Shown here in pieces: positions 33,808 to 45,603 of a DNA stretch of 64,000 nucleotides; the stretch's first letter is position 1, and each line of letters opens with the position of its first letter. The stretch is from assembly GCA_002682825.1 (NCBI GenBank), contig NOKP01000006.1, forward strand, positions 2,073,601 to 2,137,600, written 5' to 3'. The translations under genes were made by a program, and so were the position numbers. The notes below the pieces were generated by a model. That model had not been told where the DNA came from, searched no databases, and was given only the letters and a program-made list of their open reading frames with translations. The stretch is from Neonectria sp. B-13 (Eukaryota; Ascomycota; Sordariomycetes; Hypocreales; Nectriaceae).

Positions 33808-36527
33808 ATGGCCGCAACAAAGATGCAGTTAGAGGATTGTATGTATTGGCCATCTATCTACACAACAGTACTGCGCAATCGTCAACAATCGCTGACACGA
33901 CGAGCACAGGGCTGGACGACCTCTGCGTCCGCTTCATCATCAACCTTCCCCAGGAGGACCTCTCCTCCGTCGCCCGAATATGCTTCCAAGTCGAGGAAGC
34001 CCAGTGGTTCTACGAAGATTTCATCCGCCCACTAGATCCCACCCTCCCGTCCATGTCGTTGCGAACATTCTGTCTCCGCATCTTTCAGCACTGCCCCCTG
34101 CTAGCTTCATTCCCTGCCGAGAACCATCTCAAAGCTTTTGAGGAGTTTCTAGAGTACAAGACTCGAGTTCCTGTCCGCGGCGCCATCATGCTTAACGAGG
34201 CCATGGACTCGACTGTCTTGGTCAAGGGATGGAAGAAGGGTGCCAACTGGAGTTTCCCGCGAGGCAAGATCAATAAGGACGAGGATGACCTGGACTGCGC
34301 CGTCCGAGAGGTTTACGAGGAAACTGGTCTAGATCTCAAGACCGCAGGCTTGGTGCCCACGGAAGGGAAACCCAAGTACATCGAGATTGCCATACGGGAA
34401 CAGCACATGCGCCTCTATGTCTTCCGCGACGTTCCTATGAACACCATGTTTGAACCCAAGACCCGAAAGGAGATCAGCAAGATTGAGTGGTACAAGCTGT
34501 CAGAACTTCCTGCGTTTCGGAAGAAGGGCCAGAACGCCGACTCCGGCCCGGTCCCAAACGCGAACAAGTTCTACATGGTTGCCCCATTCTTGGTCCCTTT
34601 GAAGAAGTGGATTGTCTCCCAAAGGAAGATCGAGGCTCGAAGGGCTGCCAGCGGGACTCACGCTCACGCCCATCGAACCATCGATGAAGCGAATATGGAG
34701 GATGAGTGGACGCAAACCGACACTGGCGCTGAGACGTCCGGTCGAACGCCCGCCATCGAGACGCTCGAAGGTGCCACGCAAGAGCTGCACCGTCTTCTGA
34801 AGGTCCAGCCGCCGACTCAAGGTCTGCAGCCAGCTCCTACCCAGCCGGACAAGGGGAGCGCTTTGCTTTCCATTCTTCAGTCTGGCCCAAGCTCGGCGAC
34901 GGCAGGGCCGCAGCGTGGCCCTCAACTCCCGCATACCCCTTATGATATGACCATGGCGGAGGCACCCCAACCTCACACTCCCCATCATCACAACTATCAT
35001 CACCAGGTACCTTCCATCAATACCCAGCAACCTCCTCCATCATTCGCCTTTGCGCCGAATCAGGCGATGACTTGGAACGCACCTCCCATGCAGGCAAGAA
35101 ACGATCAACCCTTCAGCCAGCAGTATCCTGTTGCTCTACAGCAACAGTACGGAAGTAACCAGGCCACTCTCGTCCATCCTCAACCTTTGCCTCCCCAGGT
35201 GCAACGAGCCGTCTTCAATCGGAGCGTGTTTCAAGAAGGGCAGCCGCCCACACACCCAGGCGCTTTTGCGAACCCGAAACAAGCCCAATACAGTGTCCCT
35301 GGGCAAATGCTGCCTGGTCAAATGTTACCTGGTCAAATGCCACAGGGTCAGATGCCACCGGGTCAGATGCCACCGGGTCAAATGCCCCCTGGCCAGATGA
35401 TGCCCCCGGGCCAGATACCGCCCTTACAGGTCTCAATGCCTCATGATAACTCGAGACCGGCCCAGCTGAACGGGCAGTCTATGGCGCTCCTGAACGCTTT
35501 CAAGGGCGGCAATGCCAGCTCGCAACTGAAGGAGAACACTAGACAACCTCAGCCTCACTCCCAGCCTCAGCCCCAATTCCAACCCCAGAATGCTGGGCAA
35601 GGAACTATGGGACAGAACTATGCCCAGCCGTACGGCCATCCAGGCGTACTCCATGGTTCGTCGCATATGGCTAGTACTTTGGCTGACCATGAACGATCTC
35701 AACCAAGTCCAAAGGAGCTTGCAGGGTCCAAAGTTGGACCTCCCGCGGAAAACCATCGAAACGCGCTCCTTGGTATGTTCCGGAAGGCAGACCCTGACGT
35801 CAACACGGCCTCAGCCCATCCTCATAACGATGGTTATTCCCATGTCAGCCACGGAGCACCTAGTAACATGCTAAATGACCTACTACGCTCTGCAGGAGGT
35901 GCATCTTCCCTACGTGCCCAGGGATCGTCTCCTCTGCGTGCCCAGGGACCATCTCGAGGGAGCGTGGACACCAACCCTTCTCTCTCCATGGAGACTCTAT
36001 CAATACAGCCCCATATCAGCCAGTCTGGAACACCCACTTCGCAAGACAGGGGAGACTACGCGTCACAGTATCCCCAGCCGGCTCAGCCACTTCGTATTCT
36101 TCAGCGGGGTCAGAATGACCAGTTCCTGGGGACCAGCGGGCACGCCGTCGTTTCTCCTCAAACCTCTCCGCGTGAGATGAGTGGCAACCCACCACCGGGA
36201 CACTTTGCAAGCCCAGCGGCTGCTGCGGCTTTCCCTGCTCAAGGCGTCCCCAACCAGCGACCTCCCTCCGGACCGGACCAGAAGCGCCAGCTGCTGTCGC
36301 TCTTCGGCAAGCAGGCTTCGCCCGGGCTCGAGGCGGGCAAAGGCAAGGAGGTTGTGGTGGACGCACCGAGGTCGCGGATGGCATCATTTGCCTCTGGCGC
36401 AGGCGAGCTGCTTGGTGCCGGGAGCACTTCTGCGTCTCGTCATGAGAGTCAAGCGCCAATGACGTCGGCGGACCGGAGTTTCTTGCTGGGTTACCTGGAA
36501 TCGGTGACCAACGCGGCGTCGCGCTGA
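33808..36527 (+). CDS. dcp2: mRNA-decapping enzyme Dcp2
   Basis: Two exons (33808-33838 and 33910-36527, 71-bp intron) encode about 882 residues. The 31-nt first exon (MAATKMQLED) completes Trp11 across the intron, giving WLDDLCVRFIINLPQEDLSS, the Dcp2 regulatory Box A domain. The catalytic domain follows, with WSFPRGK and the Nudix box at residues 129-151 (GKINKDEDDL ... REVYEETGL). Box B contains the KFYMVAPFLVPLKKWI segment. Residues from about 270 are disordered and Gln/Pro-rich, with a tandem PGQM repeat and short Leu-rich motifs such as ALLGMFRKA, LLSILQSG, LNDLLRSAG and QLLSLFGKQ, which resemble the helical leucine-rich motifs that bind Edc3/Pat1 in other fungi. The enzyme removes the 5' cap in P-bodies (family knowledge). 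Confidence 0.96.
35298..35420 (+). repeat. 15-bp coding tandem repeat (PGQMP units) in dcp2
   Basis: About seven 15-bp units encode variants of P-G-Q-M-P/L, followed by two partial units. They lie in the disordered C-terminal half of Dcp2, near residues 474-514. Confidence 0.9.
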
Positions 36528-37617
36528 GACGGGAGCCTGTCGCTGTATAATACGGAGCATAGCCGGGATTGGGAGGGACCTTATCATTCGGAGTCCAGAG
36601 TCGAGATGTCTGTCAGATAGGGATATAGGTGTAATTGCAACATGATTAATCGCACATTATGGTGTGCTTGTAGAAGTACGTGATCCAGTACCGGCATGAG
36701 ACGGGGATGAGAGAGGTGCTTGATGTTGGTCCTGCCTGATTTGGGATGTATGTTACTAAGTATCTCAGGTAACCTAGCTGGTAGCTGCTGAGTTCTCTAA
36801 TACCACGGACACGTTGACTGGTCCTAGGTTGATTTCCCTGACACTCCCTGACAGCCTCTTACAGCTGGCAACTAGCAAACAGCTTTATCATTGTAAACAG
36901 CAGTCCCTCCCAGCACAACCCAGACAGTCAGTCAATGGCCAAGTGGTCTAGAGAAAAGAAGCTCCCAGATACTATCCTGAATCTGAACCACTTTCTAGAT
37001 GTGTGCCAGATTAGGCAGTTTAGTAGTACCTAGATGGACGGAGTTCGGTTCAATGCGGGTCTGGGAGGAACTTAGCCAACGTGGCTGCGAACCGGAGACC
37101 ACTGTCAGCGCGCGCTCTTTTTTGTTGTTGCTTATTTCTATCCTATTTTTGGCGTGTCATTTTGTTGATTGAATGCGCGCCGGATGAGCTCCCGGGCGGG
37201 CGAAATCTCGATGGGCGTCTCGTGAGGATGGTGTTTTGCCCTTTTTCTTTTTGCCTGGCTTCGTTAACACGTGGCTGCCAACTGCCCGACACTCCAGCGT
37301 GCGTGTGGTCCATATTATAGCTCAAAACGCCCGATTGACACTTGATAGTCTTGATTCTGACTTGAAATTCCTTTGATGTTTCGCGCCTTTCCTGTATTTG
37401 TCCAAGTGGTTGGTTTTCGCTGAATATTATTTATTTGCTTGTCACATCTGTTACTGTGCAATGAGAGACGAGTGAAAGACCTGTAAACCTCACTTCATGT
37501 AGGTCCATCCGGGACCATGGCTTGAACTTCAATCATCTGCATTACTATAGAGTACCCGTGAATGAGAGGTGTTTTGAATATCCGACACCCATACGGGGCG
37601 ACACGACATGGAATGAA
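36528..37617. other. Intergenic, convergent 3' flanks
   Basis: Between the dcp2 stop and the stop of the Nrd1-like gene. Low coding potential; no RNA gene or transposon seen. Confidence 0.6.
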
Positions 37618-39334
37618 CTAGTGGAGAGTATCGTCGGAATCATCATCGTCATCAATGACATCGTCGTCAATGGAATCCTCATCGTTGCCAAGATCCAGCA
37701 GTTGAAAGCGGTTGGACATATGTTCCGGTTGAGTCTTTCCAGTAGGAGCGGTACTGGTACTACGTCTCGGGGCGGGCATCTCGGCCAGAGGTTGGGCACA
37801 CTCATCGGCAGCCCACTGAATCCGAGAGCCTCGATACTTCCTACAGGGTAACGTAAGTCAGTCGGTCGGTCGTGTAGTTCATAGTTCATAGAGACAAGGT
37901 GGATAATTCCAGCAGCGTTGGTATTTCAACTTACGCGCGGCTCATCATGCAAGTCCGGGCAAACATTGCGTTGTGAACTGAGTTTGTGCTAATAAAGCAG
38001 TCGCCCCTGACAAAGCTGACGTTGATAACCACCAGGTTGTGAATATGCTCGAGATCGTCGCGTATGGTTTCCTCAGTATGGTTGGGATCACAATTGCGGA
38101 TGACGAGGTTGCGACTAGCTCCGATGTTAAGTTTGTGAGCGACGTGCCCGGCGAGGATGAACTGTCGGTCACCCCATCTCAACTCGACCTATCACCTCGT
38201 CAGCGATATATCGATAATTTCTGTAGTAAGCCTCACCCTCTTGTTCTTGATGTAAAGATCAGCTTGGCGAGCACGGGCGTAGAAGGCTTTGGCGTCTTCT
38301 CCGTACACGAATGAGACAGTAGCGGTGCGGTCTCTTTGTCTTAGATAGATTTCTAGGACTTGACCCCCACGAACGGCCTCCGTAATGTCAGCATGCGTGA
38401 CGCCTTCGGCAAGGTTTGACAGGTGGATTGTTCTTGTGGCGACACGGTCTAACTGGGGGCCACGGGGCGTAGAGTCGACAGCGGTAGAGCCAACAACTGG
38501 GGCACCTCCGATTGACGAGTCGATTGATACAGACGCGTTCTCGAATAGTGGATCGAATTCGGACCCGTCATCTCCATGCCCATCTTGAAAAGAAGAGCGA
38601 GGTTGGCCCCAATGTGTGTGCTGCGGGTTGTTCGAGAAGGTTGCTTTGGAACCGTCTTCGTACCGGCCAGCAGCATTGTAGCCTTGTGAAGCTGCGGGTT
38701 CTTGGCTTGTTTCAAGTGAAGGATCATCACTGCTCAAGATCTGTAGCAGAGTTAGGAGCCAGGTATCTTTCCAAGAGTAGCGTCATTGGCGGCTTTGGGG
38801 TCACGGTTTCATTCCTGAGTAAGATGAACCACCGCCTAAAAATGCTACGCGGGCATATCCTACGTATGCACGCACCACGCGAAGAACGCGAGTTCCACCC
38901 ACTTGGGAATTGTATTTTGATGAGGCCAGAGACTAGAGACACGGGATGGGAGACGTACGGCAATTGTCTCCTCTTCAATACCACCTCTGAGAAGGTTCTG
39001 TCGCAACCGGGCTATGCAAGAGGCGCAGGGGTTAGTTGGGCAGGTATAAAGCAGGACACTTTGAAGTGTAACAGCTGGCAAGGGTCGTACCGTATTGGCG
39101 GGCAACCTTGATGAGGCCGTCGTACTCGACCTGGGAGATGTATACGGCAGCAGGTCCATGGGCGTGAGCCCCAGAAAGCTTGAGCGAGAGCCAAGGTTAG
39201 TTAATCGAGAGGTGATTGGTGGGGAGGGTTTGGCGCTGGAGCGAGGTCGGGACCGTTGCAGCGACGGTTGGGACGTACAAACTGGGTTCTGTTGCAGGCC
39301 CAAGGTCAGACATGGAGGTTTCGTGGACAGACAT
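37618..39334 (-). CDS. Nrd1/Mrd-type RNA-binding protein with RRM domains
   Basis: Minus strand. Firm exons are 39178-39091, 39011-38959, 38740-38237, 38188-37935 and 37840-37618. The conserved body starts HAHGPAAVYISQVEYDGLIK, then RQNLLRGGIEEETIA. An RRM-like domain follows: ATRTIHLSNLAEGVTHADI, VLEIYLRQRDRTATVSFV, YIKNKRVELRWGDRQF. A second one has ASRNLVIRNCDPNHTEETI, HNLVVINVSFVRGDCFIS and FARTCMMSRAKYRGSRIQW. The C-terminus is acidic (DDDVIDDDDDSDDTLH). This fits ascomycete proteins related to Nrd1, a repressor of differentiation in fission yeast; the specific role is inferred. The likely first exon starts at the ATG at 39334 (MSVHETSMSDLGP) and stays in frame to 39200, but a TAA at 39199-39197 interrupts before the body. 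A phase-0 intron ending at 39179 must remove it; the donor is unclear. Confidence 0.72.
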
Positions 39335-42181
39335 GGTTCTGGACTAGGCGCACTAGGCTGTGTACCTTGTGCCTTGCGCTTATGGTGTTGGGTCTGGGGG
39401 ATACAACTCACTGAACTGAAGCCATTCCGACCTGCAGAGTTTGGTGATCTCTGGTGTAACGAAGGAGGAGGTTTTTGATGGCGGAGGGATGCACACCAAG
39501 GGACTGGGCGCACAGAAAAGACAGGTCAGGCAGTCAAGGAGGCACCTGCCTTGCCGTAGAAGCAGCCTCAGGGCGAAACAGCCAAACACATAACGGGAAG
39601 CCACCTCAGCCAGCCGCAACCGCCCAACAGCTGCAACTGCCCGCCATGCAACTGCCCGCCATGCAACTGCCACAGCCCGATACCGTCCACTCTATCTCAC
39701 GTGCCAACCTACCACCTCGGAGCATCTAATGCCATCGCTGCAGTGGGGGCTTGCTGCCGGCTACGCATCTACCTATGACTTGTCACCTGTAAAGTCGTAA
39801 ATGTTTGCTGTCTAATCCTGAGTGACGACCCATCGGCACCGTCGTCGGAAGACGAGATAATGAGACGATGACCACTGGATAAGGTACGCCTGGTGATAAC
39901 TTTGCGTGACGAGATGTCGCCATCTCAGAACGAAAGTCGGGGCAGAGTGGGAGAACTACGTTCCCTCCAGGACGAAGACTTCTTCGCTGCATCACCATGG
40001 CCTTATCTCCCGTGGTAGATGTGGTCTTCCGGTTCTGTGGCCCCGTGTTGCCATGTCGCCATCATCATAGCATCTTTGCCTTCACTTACTGTCAGGCACC
40101 ACCCATTCGGCGAGTGTAGCACATTCGGAAAAGTGGACGTAGCCGTGGTCTCCCAGTTGTCTCGGGCTTCATGTAAGATAGCAGCAAAACGTCTCGTCTT
40201 TATCAACTTCTTCAAATATCCAAACTCAAGGATATGCTGTTTGAAGGGGACTGGTTGACTAGGGTAGGTAGGATTCGGCAGAGAGGTGTAAATGGTGGTG
40301 TGTATGGAATTGGGTTGTGCCAATATTGATTGACCAGGAAACGATCGCCAAAAACAGGGCACGGCTGCAGTTTTCGGTTTCGAGTGACACGCAAGAGGCA
40401 CCTACGATACGATGCCTTGATTCAATTAACACGCGGGATAACTTTATCCAACAGGCATCAGCATCGTTCCCCTTTCAGCGGTCAACCCGGCGTTAGGCGA
40501 CTGGCCTTGAAGCATGACGGGAATGTTTGGTTCTGAGACAGGGTCAGACAACTTGTCTGGTGGCCGGGCCAGGGAGAATGAAAAGGGGAAAGGAACTGCT
40601 GGATGCATGCCGCGGCCGTGTTTATACGAGACATGCGCGAGTCTACAAAAACAATAAATGGAGCCTAGATGGCCAAAATAAAAAACGGCGAATAGAGAAA
40701 GGATTTGCAACGTCAAACACAGGCCCGGAATAACCTGGAGGAAGAACATCGTTTTTAGCATTCACCCTCCACTCTGCATCCCATTCCATGCCAAGCCACC
40801 GCGAGTGGAAACCCAGGGAACACCTAACTAGGTAGCCGGCTGATGCTGTGGTGCATGACGGGCGAAAATCGATGGATGGGATTGGCGGCATGGGCTATTT
40901 TTAGTCCAAGGGGGAGGGAAGTGGACGAGGAAAACACGAGATCATGTGACGGTGACGCTCCCACAGCCAATGGTCACCTTAGCGACGGGGACTAACGGAC
41001 GATTAGGGGGGGGGGCGAACTATTCTCCTTTGCTCTCAGTGCCGAGAGAACAAGCTCGTCACAGTCCCAAAGCATGTGCATATTGTGTTGTGTTGTGAAG
41101 AGCGGCTGCAGCGCTGATGGTGAGTTTGGCCGGGCTGCAATGGTCTGGGCCTGGGGTTTGGGGCTGCTGCTGTGCGTGCTATGTATATGTCTCGCGTCGT
41201 GTCGTGTCGTCTCGTGTTCTGTCGTGTCGTGTTGTGTTATGATCTTCTACCCTTCTCTTGCTTTCCGTACTGAGACTGCAAGCCGAGACAAACAGAAAAG
41301 AAGAAGAAAGACGGCCTCCCTTCCTTCGTACGTACCGATGTCCAAGCCTCATCCACTTCTGACCATGTGTGAACGGCGGCGCAGTGGGAGTAATTAGTCC
41401 GTAGCCCATACGGATAGTTATTTGCATGACCCTTTTTTCCCCATACGAACTGACTGTGGCGGGCGGAGTGGCCAACACGACCCCTGGTCCAGTGAGCCCG
41501 ACAGGCGACGGCCAGCCCGTGTTGAGTTCCCTGTTGGGTCCATGACATGAGGTACCTGCCGTTTTGCTGTGCTGGGTACTAGGAGCGAAGTACTCCCCCA
41601 ACTCGCGCACCCACCCCTGTGCCAAAGGCTGTGTGCGTGCCACTCACTAATGGATGACGGGTGGGTGCCATAAATGGACCCAGTGGCTTCCAGCGGGTGA
41701 CTCCAGTGGGTGGCTCCCTGCAAACCCCTGTCTCTCCTCGATTCCCGCCCAATTCTTCTTCCCGTCCCCTTCCCCCCTGTTCCCGCCAACACAACACAGG
41801 ACGCTTTTTCTTGACTTCTCGCTCGCTCGTTCGTTCGTTCGTTGTTCAGGTCTGCTCCCATCACCCAACCGACGCCAAAGAGCCTCTTCCCTCGCTTTTG
41901 CTTTTGCTCTCGACGCTCGCTTGTCACATCCCGCCGCTCGCTTCCCACCCCGTCGACTCGTCTTGCTTCCCTTCCGTCGACACCACTGCGTCGCTGTTTA
42001 CCCTTGGTCTAGATCATCACCGTCGACTTTCGTTCAAAGAGGCCAACCCACCACCGAGACACGCCTCTTCGTGGCCCTCCCCATCATCGGCTACGTCGTC
42101 CTTAGTCCAGATATCCTGACGAACCACATCGTCTCTCTCTCTCTCTCTCCGCCGTCGAAAACAACACCATCCTCGCCCATC
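39335..42181. promoter_or_regulatory. 2.8-kb divergent promoter region
   Basis: Between the Nrd1-like gene (minus) and the DUF7137 gene (plus). It holds a small 15-bp repeat (39634-39670), a TCGTG pentamer run (41190-41239), TTCG and CT runs near 41830 and 42131-42150, and many short frames. No gene passes inspection. Confidence 0.55.
41190..41239. repeat. Degenerate TCGTG pentamer run
   Basis: About ten copies of TCGTG/TCGTC-like pentamers occur in 50 bp of intergenic DNA. Confidence 0.7.
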
Positions 42182-43133
42182 ATGCGTCCCACCGGAACCC
42201 TCCTACAGCTGGCTGTGTGCCTCTCCTCTCTTACGCCACTGACGGCTGCATGGCCTGGATGGATGCCCGAACTCGACAGCATCGTCGTTCGTCGAGCTGA
42301 TTCTTCCGATTCTTCTGCTGAGAGTACGTTGATGGACTCCCCACTCGATACATGCCATTTCGCAAACTGACCCCGTTGTAGGCAAAGCTACCGAGACTGC
42401 CTCTGCCGACGATAGCACAGAGACTGAAAAATCCACCAAGGATTCCGGCAAGGCAGTCACGACGAGAAACCTCAACACCGCCAAGGTCGAGACAGACACG
42501 GCATCCGAGACTGAGACCGAGACTGCCACCGGCAAGAAGGGAAAGTCGACGGCCACCGGTAAAAAGAACAAGTCAGACACCAAGGAAACCCATACCACTT
42601 TCGCCGCCGATGATCCCGCTGGTGGTGTCACCATCACGAATCCCATCACCACCGCTCAGCCTACCCCCCTCTTCAAAATTGGTGACTACGTCAGTTTCGG
42701 GTGGAACTACACCTCGCTCCAGGGCACTCCAACTGCCATTGACGTCCTCATCAGTTGCTCCTCGGCCAGTGAGACCTGGACCCTCACCTCCAACATGACC
42801 TTTGAGACCAATGTCGACTTCGTCTGGGACTCCAGTGTCGAGGCCACCGACGCCAATGCGCCCCTGCCCGTTGAGCTGTACACCCTCATCATCAAGGATT
42901 CCGATGTATCCATCACCGATAGTGCTGAGCCTGGTTATCTTGGTGTTTTCAACGGCCTCAAGTTCGGCATGTACACCGGCAAGCCTTATACCCCTCTGCC
43001 TGGCTGGACTTGCGTTGGCTGCAATGCCGGCCCTCCCAAAATCGATCATCAGGCCGCTGGCTTCGCTCTGACCATGAGCATCATTACCATCGCCTCCTTC
43101 ACCTGGTTCGTCGCCGGCCTCGGCTTGCACTGA
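42182..43133 (+). CDS. DUF7137 secreted, membrane-anchored surface protein
   Basis: Two exons (42182-42323, 42382-43133; 58-bp intron) encode about 297 residues. A signal peptide (MRPTGTLLQLAVCLSSLTPLTA, cut near AWP) is followed by a Ser/Thr/Glu-rich stalk with repeated TETETAT- and TGKK-type units. The globular part runs from GGVTITNPITTAQPTPLFKI, through VSFGWNYTSL, to NGLKFGMYTGKPYTPLPGW and CVGCNAGPP. A C-terminal hydrophobic segment (MSIITIASFTWFVAGLGLH) could be a GPI signal or a transmembrane helix. The pattern matches the fungal DUF7137 family, whose function is not established. A cell-surface location is inferred. A TC-rich leader directly precedes the ATG. Confidence 0.85.
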
Positions 43134-43595
43134 GCGTCCATTCTGCACTTGTTTGGGAGTTAAACGTATTGTCATCTTATATATAACCGGGGGGGTTCGT
43201 TTTTGGGTAGGCAAGCATCGAGTGGGTAATTTCTATTTTTTGAGTAACTATTTGGTTTTGCCAGGACAAATTTTGCAAATTCTCACCCTGGGGCGTTGGG
43301 CAGAGGGGGACGTTACAGGATGGTTCCGCGAAGGCTTGGGAAAACACTCCAGCGAATGGCTCACGATCTGGTCGTCAGACAGTACAATCATGTAATGATT
43401 CTATATACATCTTAATCTCGTCGCTGTGAGGGGCTCATACGAGCCTCCATCTTGAACCACGCAACACATATTTCGCTTCGCAATCAACTAACTCCGTGTC
43501 TATTATCCATTGAATGATCGGTCTGCACGCAATGCGTAGGTCAAGTCAAGTCTAGTGGTGGGTATATTGTCGTAGATGCAGATGAGCCTCTCGTC
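43134..43595. other. Intergenic, convergent 3' flanks
   Basis: Between the stop codons of the DUF7137 and CDK11-type genes; AT-rich, nothing recognised. Confidence 0.6.
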
Positions 43596-45072
43596 TCATA
43601 CCATGCGCAGGCTGAATCCTGCCCCCCTCTCCTCCTTATCCCGCCCCTGAAAGATGGTGCTCAAGTCTGCATCTCCGAGCGACGCCGCCTGGCCTCCTCG
43701 GGCGGGAGCGTGGGGTTCGTGACGACGCCGCCGCTCCTGGCCCGCCTTGCTGGGGAACGTCGGGAACATGCTCTCGGGCTTGGGCTTTGGATCCTGGTGG
43801 AAGTACTCGTGCTGGAGCATATCACGGGCCGTGGGACGACGGGCTGGATCCAGGGAGAGTAGGTCGCTCAGGAGGCCCGCTCCGGCGGTGGTTAGGTTGG
43901 GGAAGCGGGCGCGGACCACGGAGCCCACGGAGGCGGCCGTCTTGGGTAGGCGCAGAGAGCGGGCGTTGGGTAGCCGTCGGAAGCCCGGCCACGAGTCGTC
44001 GGAGGGGACGCCGCACAGCTCGAAGACCTTTGAAATCTGGTCGACCTCGTTCTTGCCCTGCAGGAGAGGCTCGCGGGTGAGTAGCTCGCCGAAGATACAG
44101 CCGACGCTCCACATGTCGACGGCGGCGTCGTACGTCTTGGCGCCGAGGAGCAGCTCCGGGCCGCGGTACCACAGCGTGACGACAAGCTGGGTCAGCTTGG
44201 GCGGCGGGTCACCCACGTACCGGGCCATGCCAAAGTCGGCAATCTTGAGCTGGCCGCGGTTGTTGAGGAGGAGGTTGGACGTCTTGAGGTCGCGGTGGAG
44301 GATCCAGTTGTCGTGGAGGTAGGCAATGCCCGATGTCAGCTGGAGGAGCAGCCGCTTGACTTCGGAGGAAAGGAAGGGTTCGGGCATGTCCTCGAGGATG
44401 CTTTTGAGGTCGTGCTCGACGAATTCGAGTACCAGAAATAGAGAGCTGCGGACAGAGTATTAGTTGACTAGTTGAGTGCCAAGGGAGGCGAGGCGAGGAT
44501 ATAAGTGCGACTCACTTGTCCGGCCGTGAAATGTCGTCTCCAACGACAATCTCCTCCAGAGTCACAATATTCCGGTGCTTGGAGTCCCTGAGGATCTGTA
44601 TCTCGCGGAGGCCTGTGACGGGCAACCCGCCTCGGTCTGCCGGGTCCAGCTTCAGCCGCTTCAAGGCGACGACCCGGCCTGTGGCCCTCTCCGTCGCGCG
44701 CGCCACCCACCCGTACGTGCCCTCCTCGATGTCGTTGAGCTTGTCGTAGTTCTCCACGCTCCTGCACTTGCGCCAGCCGCCGCCTTGAAACCTCAGCAGC
44801 TTCGCGGGCGCGTCATCGGCCTTGTCTGGTGTTGCGCCGGGTTCGGGCGTGAGTCTGCGTCGCTTCGACGGCCGGCCATGGCCATCGACATCGAGGGAAT
44901 CGACTTGTTGGCTCGATGCTTCTGCTGCTGCTGCTGCCTGTGCCTGCTTCTCGGCCTCGAGTTTCCGAGCCTTCTCGGCCTTCTTTATACGCTTCTCTTC
45001 CTTCTCTTGCTTGAGTTTGGCGTCCAGGCGGGCGTCTTCTTCGGTGTCTGCCCACCGGGACTTGCTAGACAT
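43596..45072 (-). CDS. cdk11: CDK11/PITSLRE-type cyclin-dependent kinase
   Basis: Two exons on the minus strand (45072-44516 and 44445-43596, 70-bp intron) encode about 468 residues. The first 95 residues are charged, with a Lys/Glu/Ala-rich coiled-coil stretch and an SKRRRL nuclear-localisation-like motif. The kinase begins near YDKLNDIEEGTYGWV, with Lys138 (VVALKRLKL), a PITSLRE-equivalent helix PVTGLREI at 151-158, catalytic HRDLKTSN, DFGMAR and the loop TLWYRGPELLLG. The cyclin helix and HRDLKTSN identify the CDK10/11 branch, and the N-terminus favours CDK11 (fission yeast Ppk23). CDK11 acts in transcription and splicing with cyclin L (family knowledge). Gly replaces the usual Ala in the WYRAPE motif. 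The gene diverges from NDUFAF7 across 531 bp. Confidence 0.92.
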
Positions 45073-45603
45073 GGTGGGCGGCGCTGGGGGTCGGAGGAGG
45101 ACGGAGAATGGAGGACGGAGAATGAGGGTGCGAACAGCTCCCAATTCCTTGTAAGTTATTGCTTTTCGGCGTTGGGGGCGCAAACGAGCTGTTCTTCTGC
45201 GTGGGGCAGAGTCGCGGTTGACTTTGACGTTGGATGTTGGATGTTGAAGGTCGCGAGCGAGGCTGGGATCTTTCTGACTGCCTGACAAGCCTCGATGTGA
45301 CAGCCTTCCTTGGACGGTGGGGTTGGTTAGTGGCTTCGATACCCTGTAATAGCCGCATCCAGGGGCTCTCTTGCGCAGGCTACAGGGGCCAGACACTACT
45401 GTACTGCAGCGGCGGGGAGTGCGCATGTCCATCTCTTATGGGGATTTCCTTATCTTATCGCAGCTCCAACGTCTTTGAACGACATTGAAAATCGGTAGGC
45501 AGAGTTACGTATTGGAGCTTTCACGTGTGAGTGCCAAAGGGGACCACTGACGACATCCCGTCCCTCTTCCTTGATGCCAACCGCCTCGTCATAGTCATTT
45601 GCT
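45073..45603. promoter_or_regulatory. Short divergent promoter (cdk11 / NDUFAF7 gene)
   Basis: 531 bp separate two start codons on opposite strands, so both promoters must lie here or overlap. No TATA box or known element stands out. Confidence 0.6.

Noticed and set aside
38860..39513. 217-codon minus-strand frame over the Nrd1-like 5' exons
   Set aside because: Shadow frame; the conserved residues lie in a different frame.
41654..42181. In-frame extension upstream of the DUF7137 start
   Set aside because: Open by chance through a CT-rich leader; the ATG at 42182 gives a clean signal peptide.
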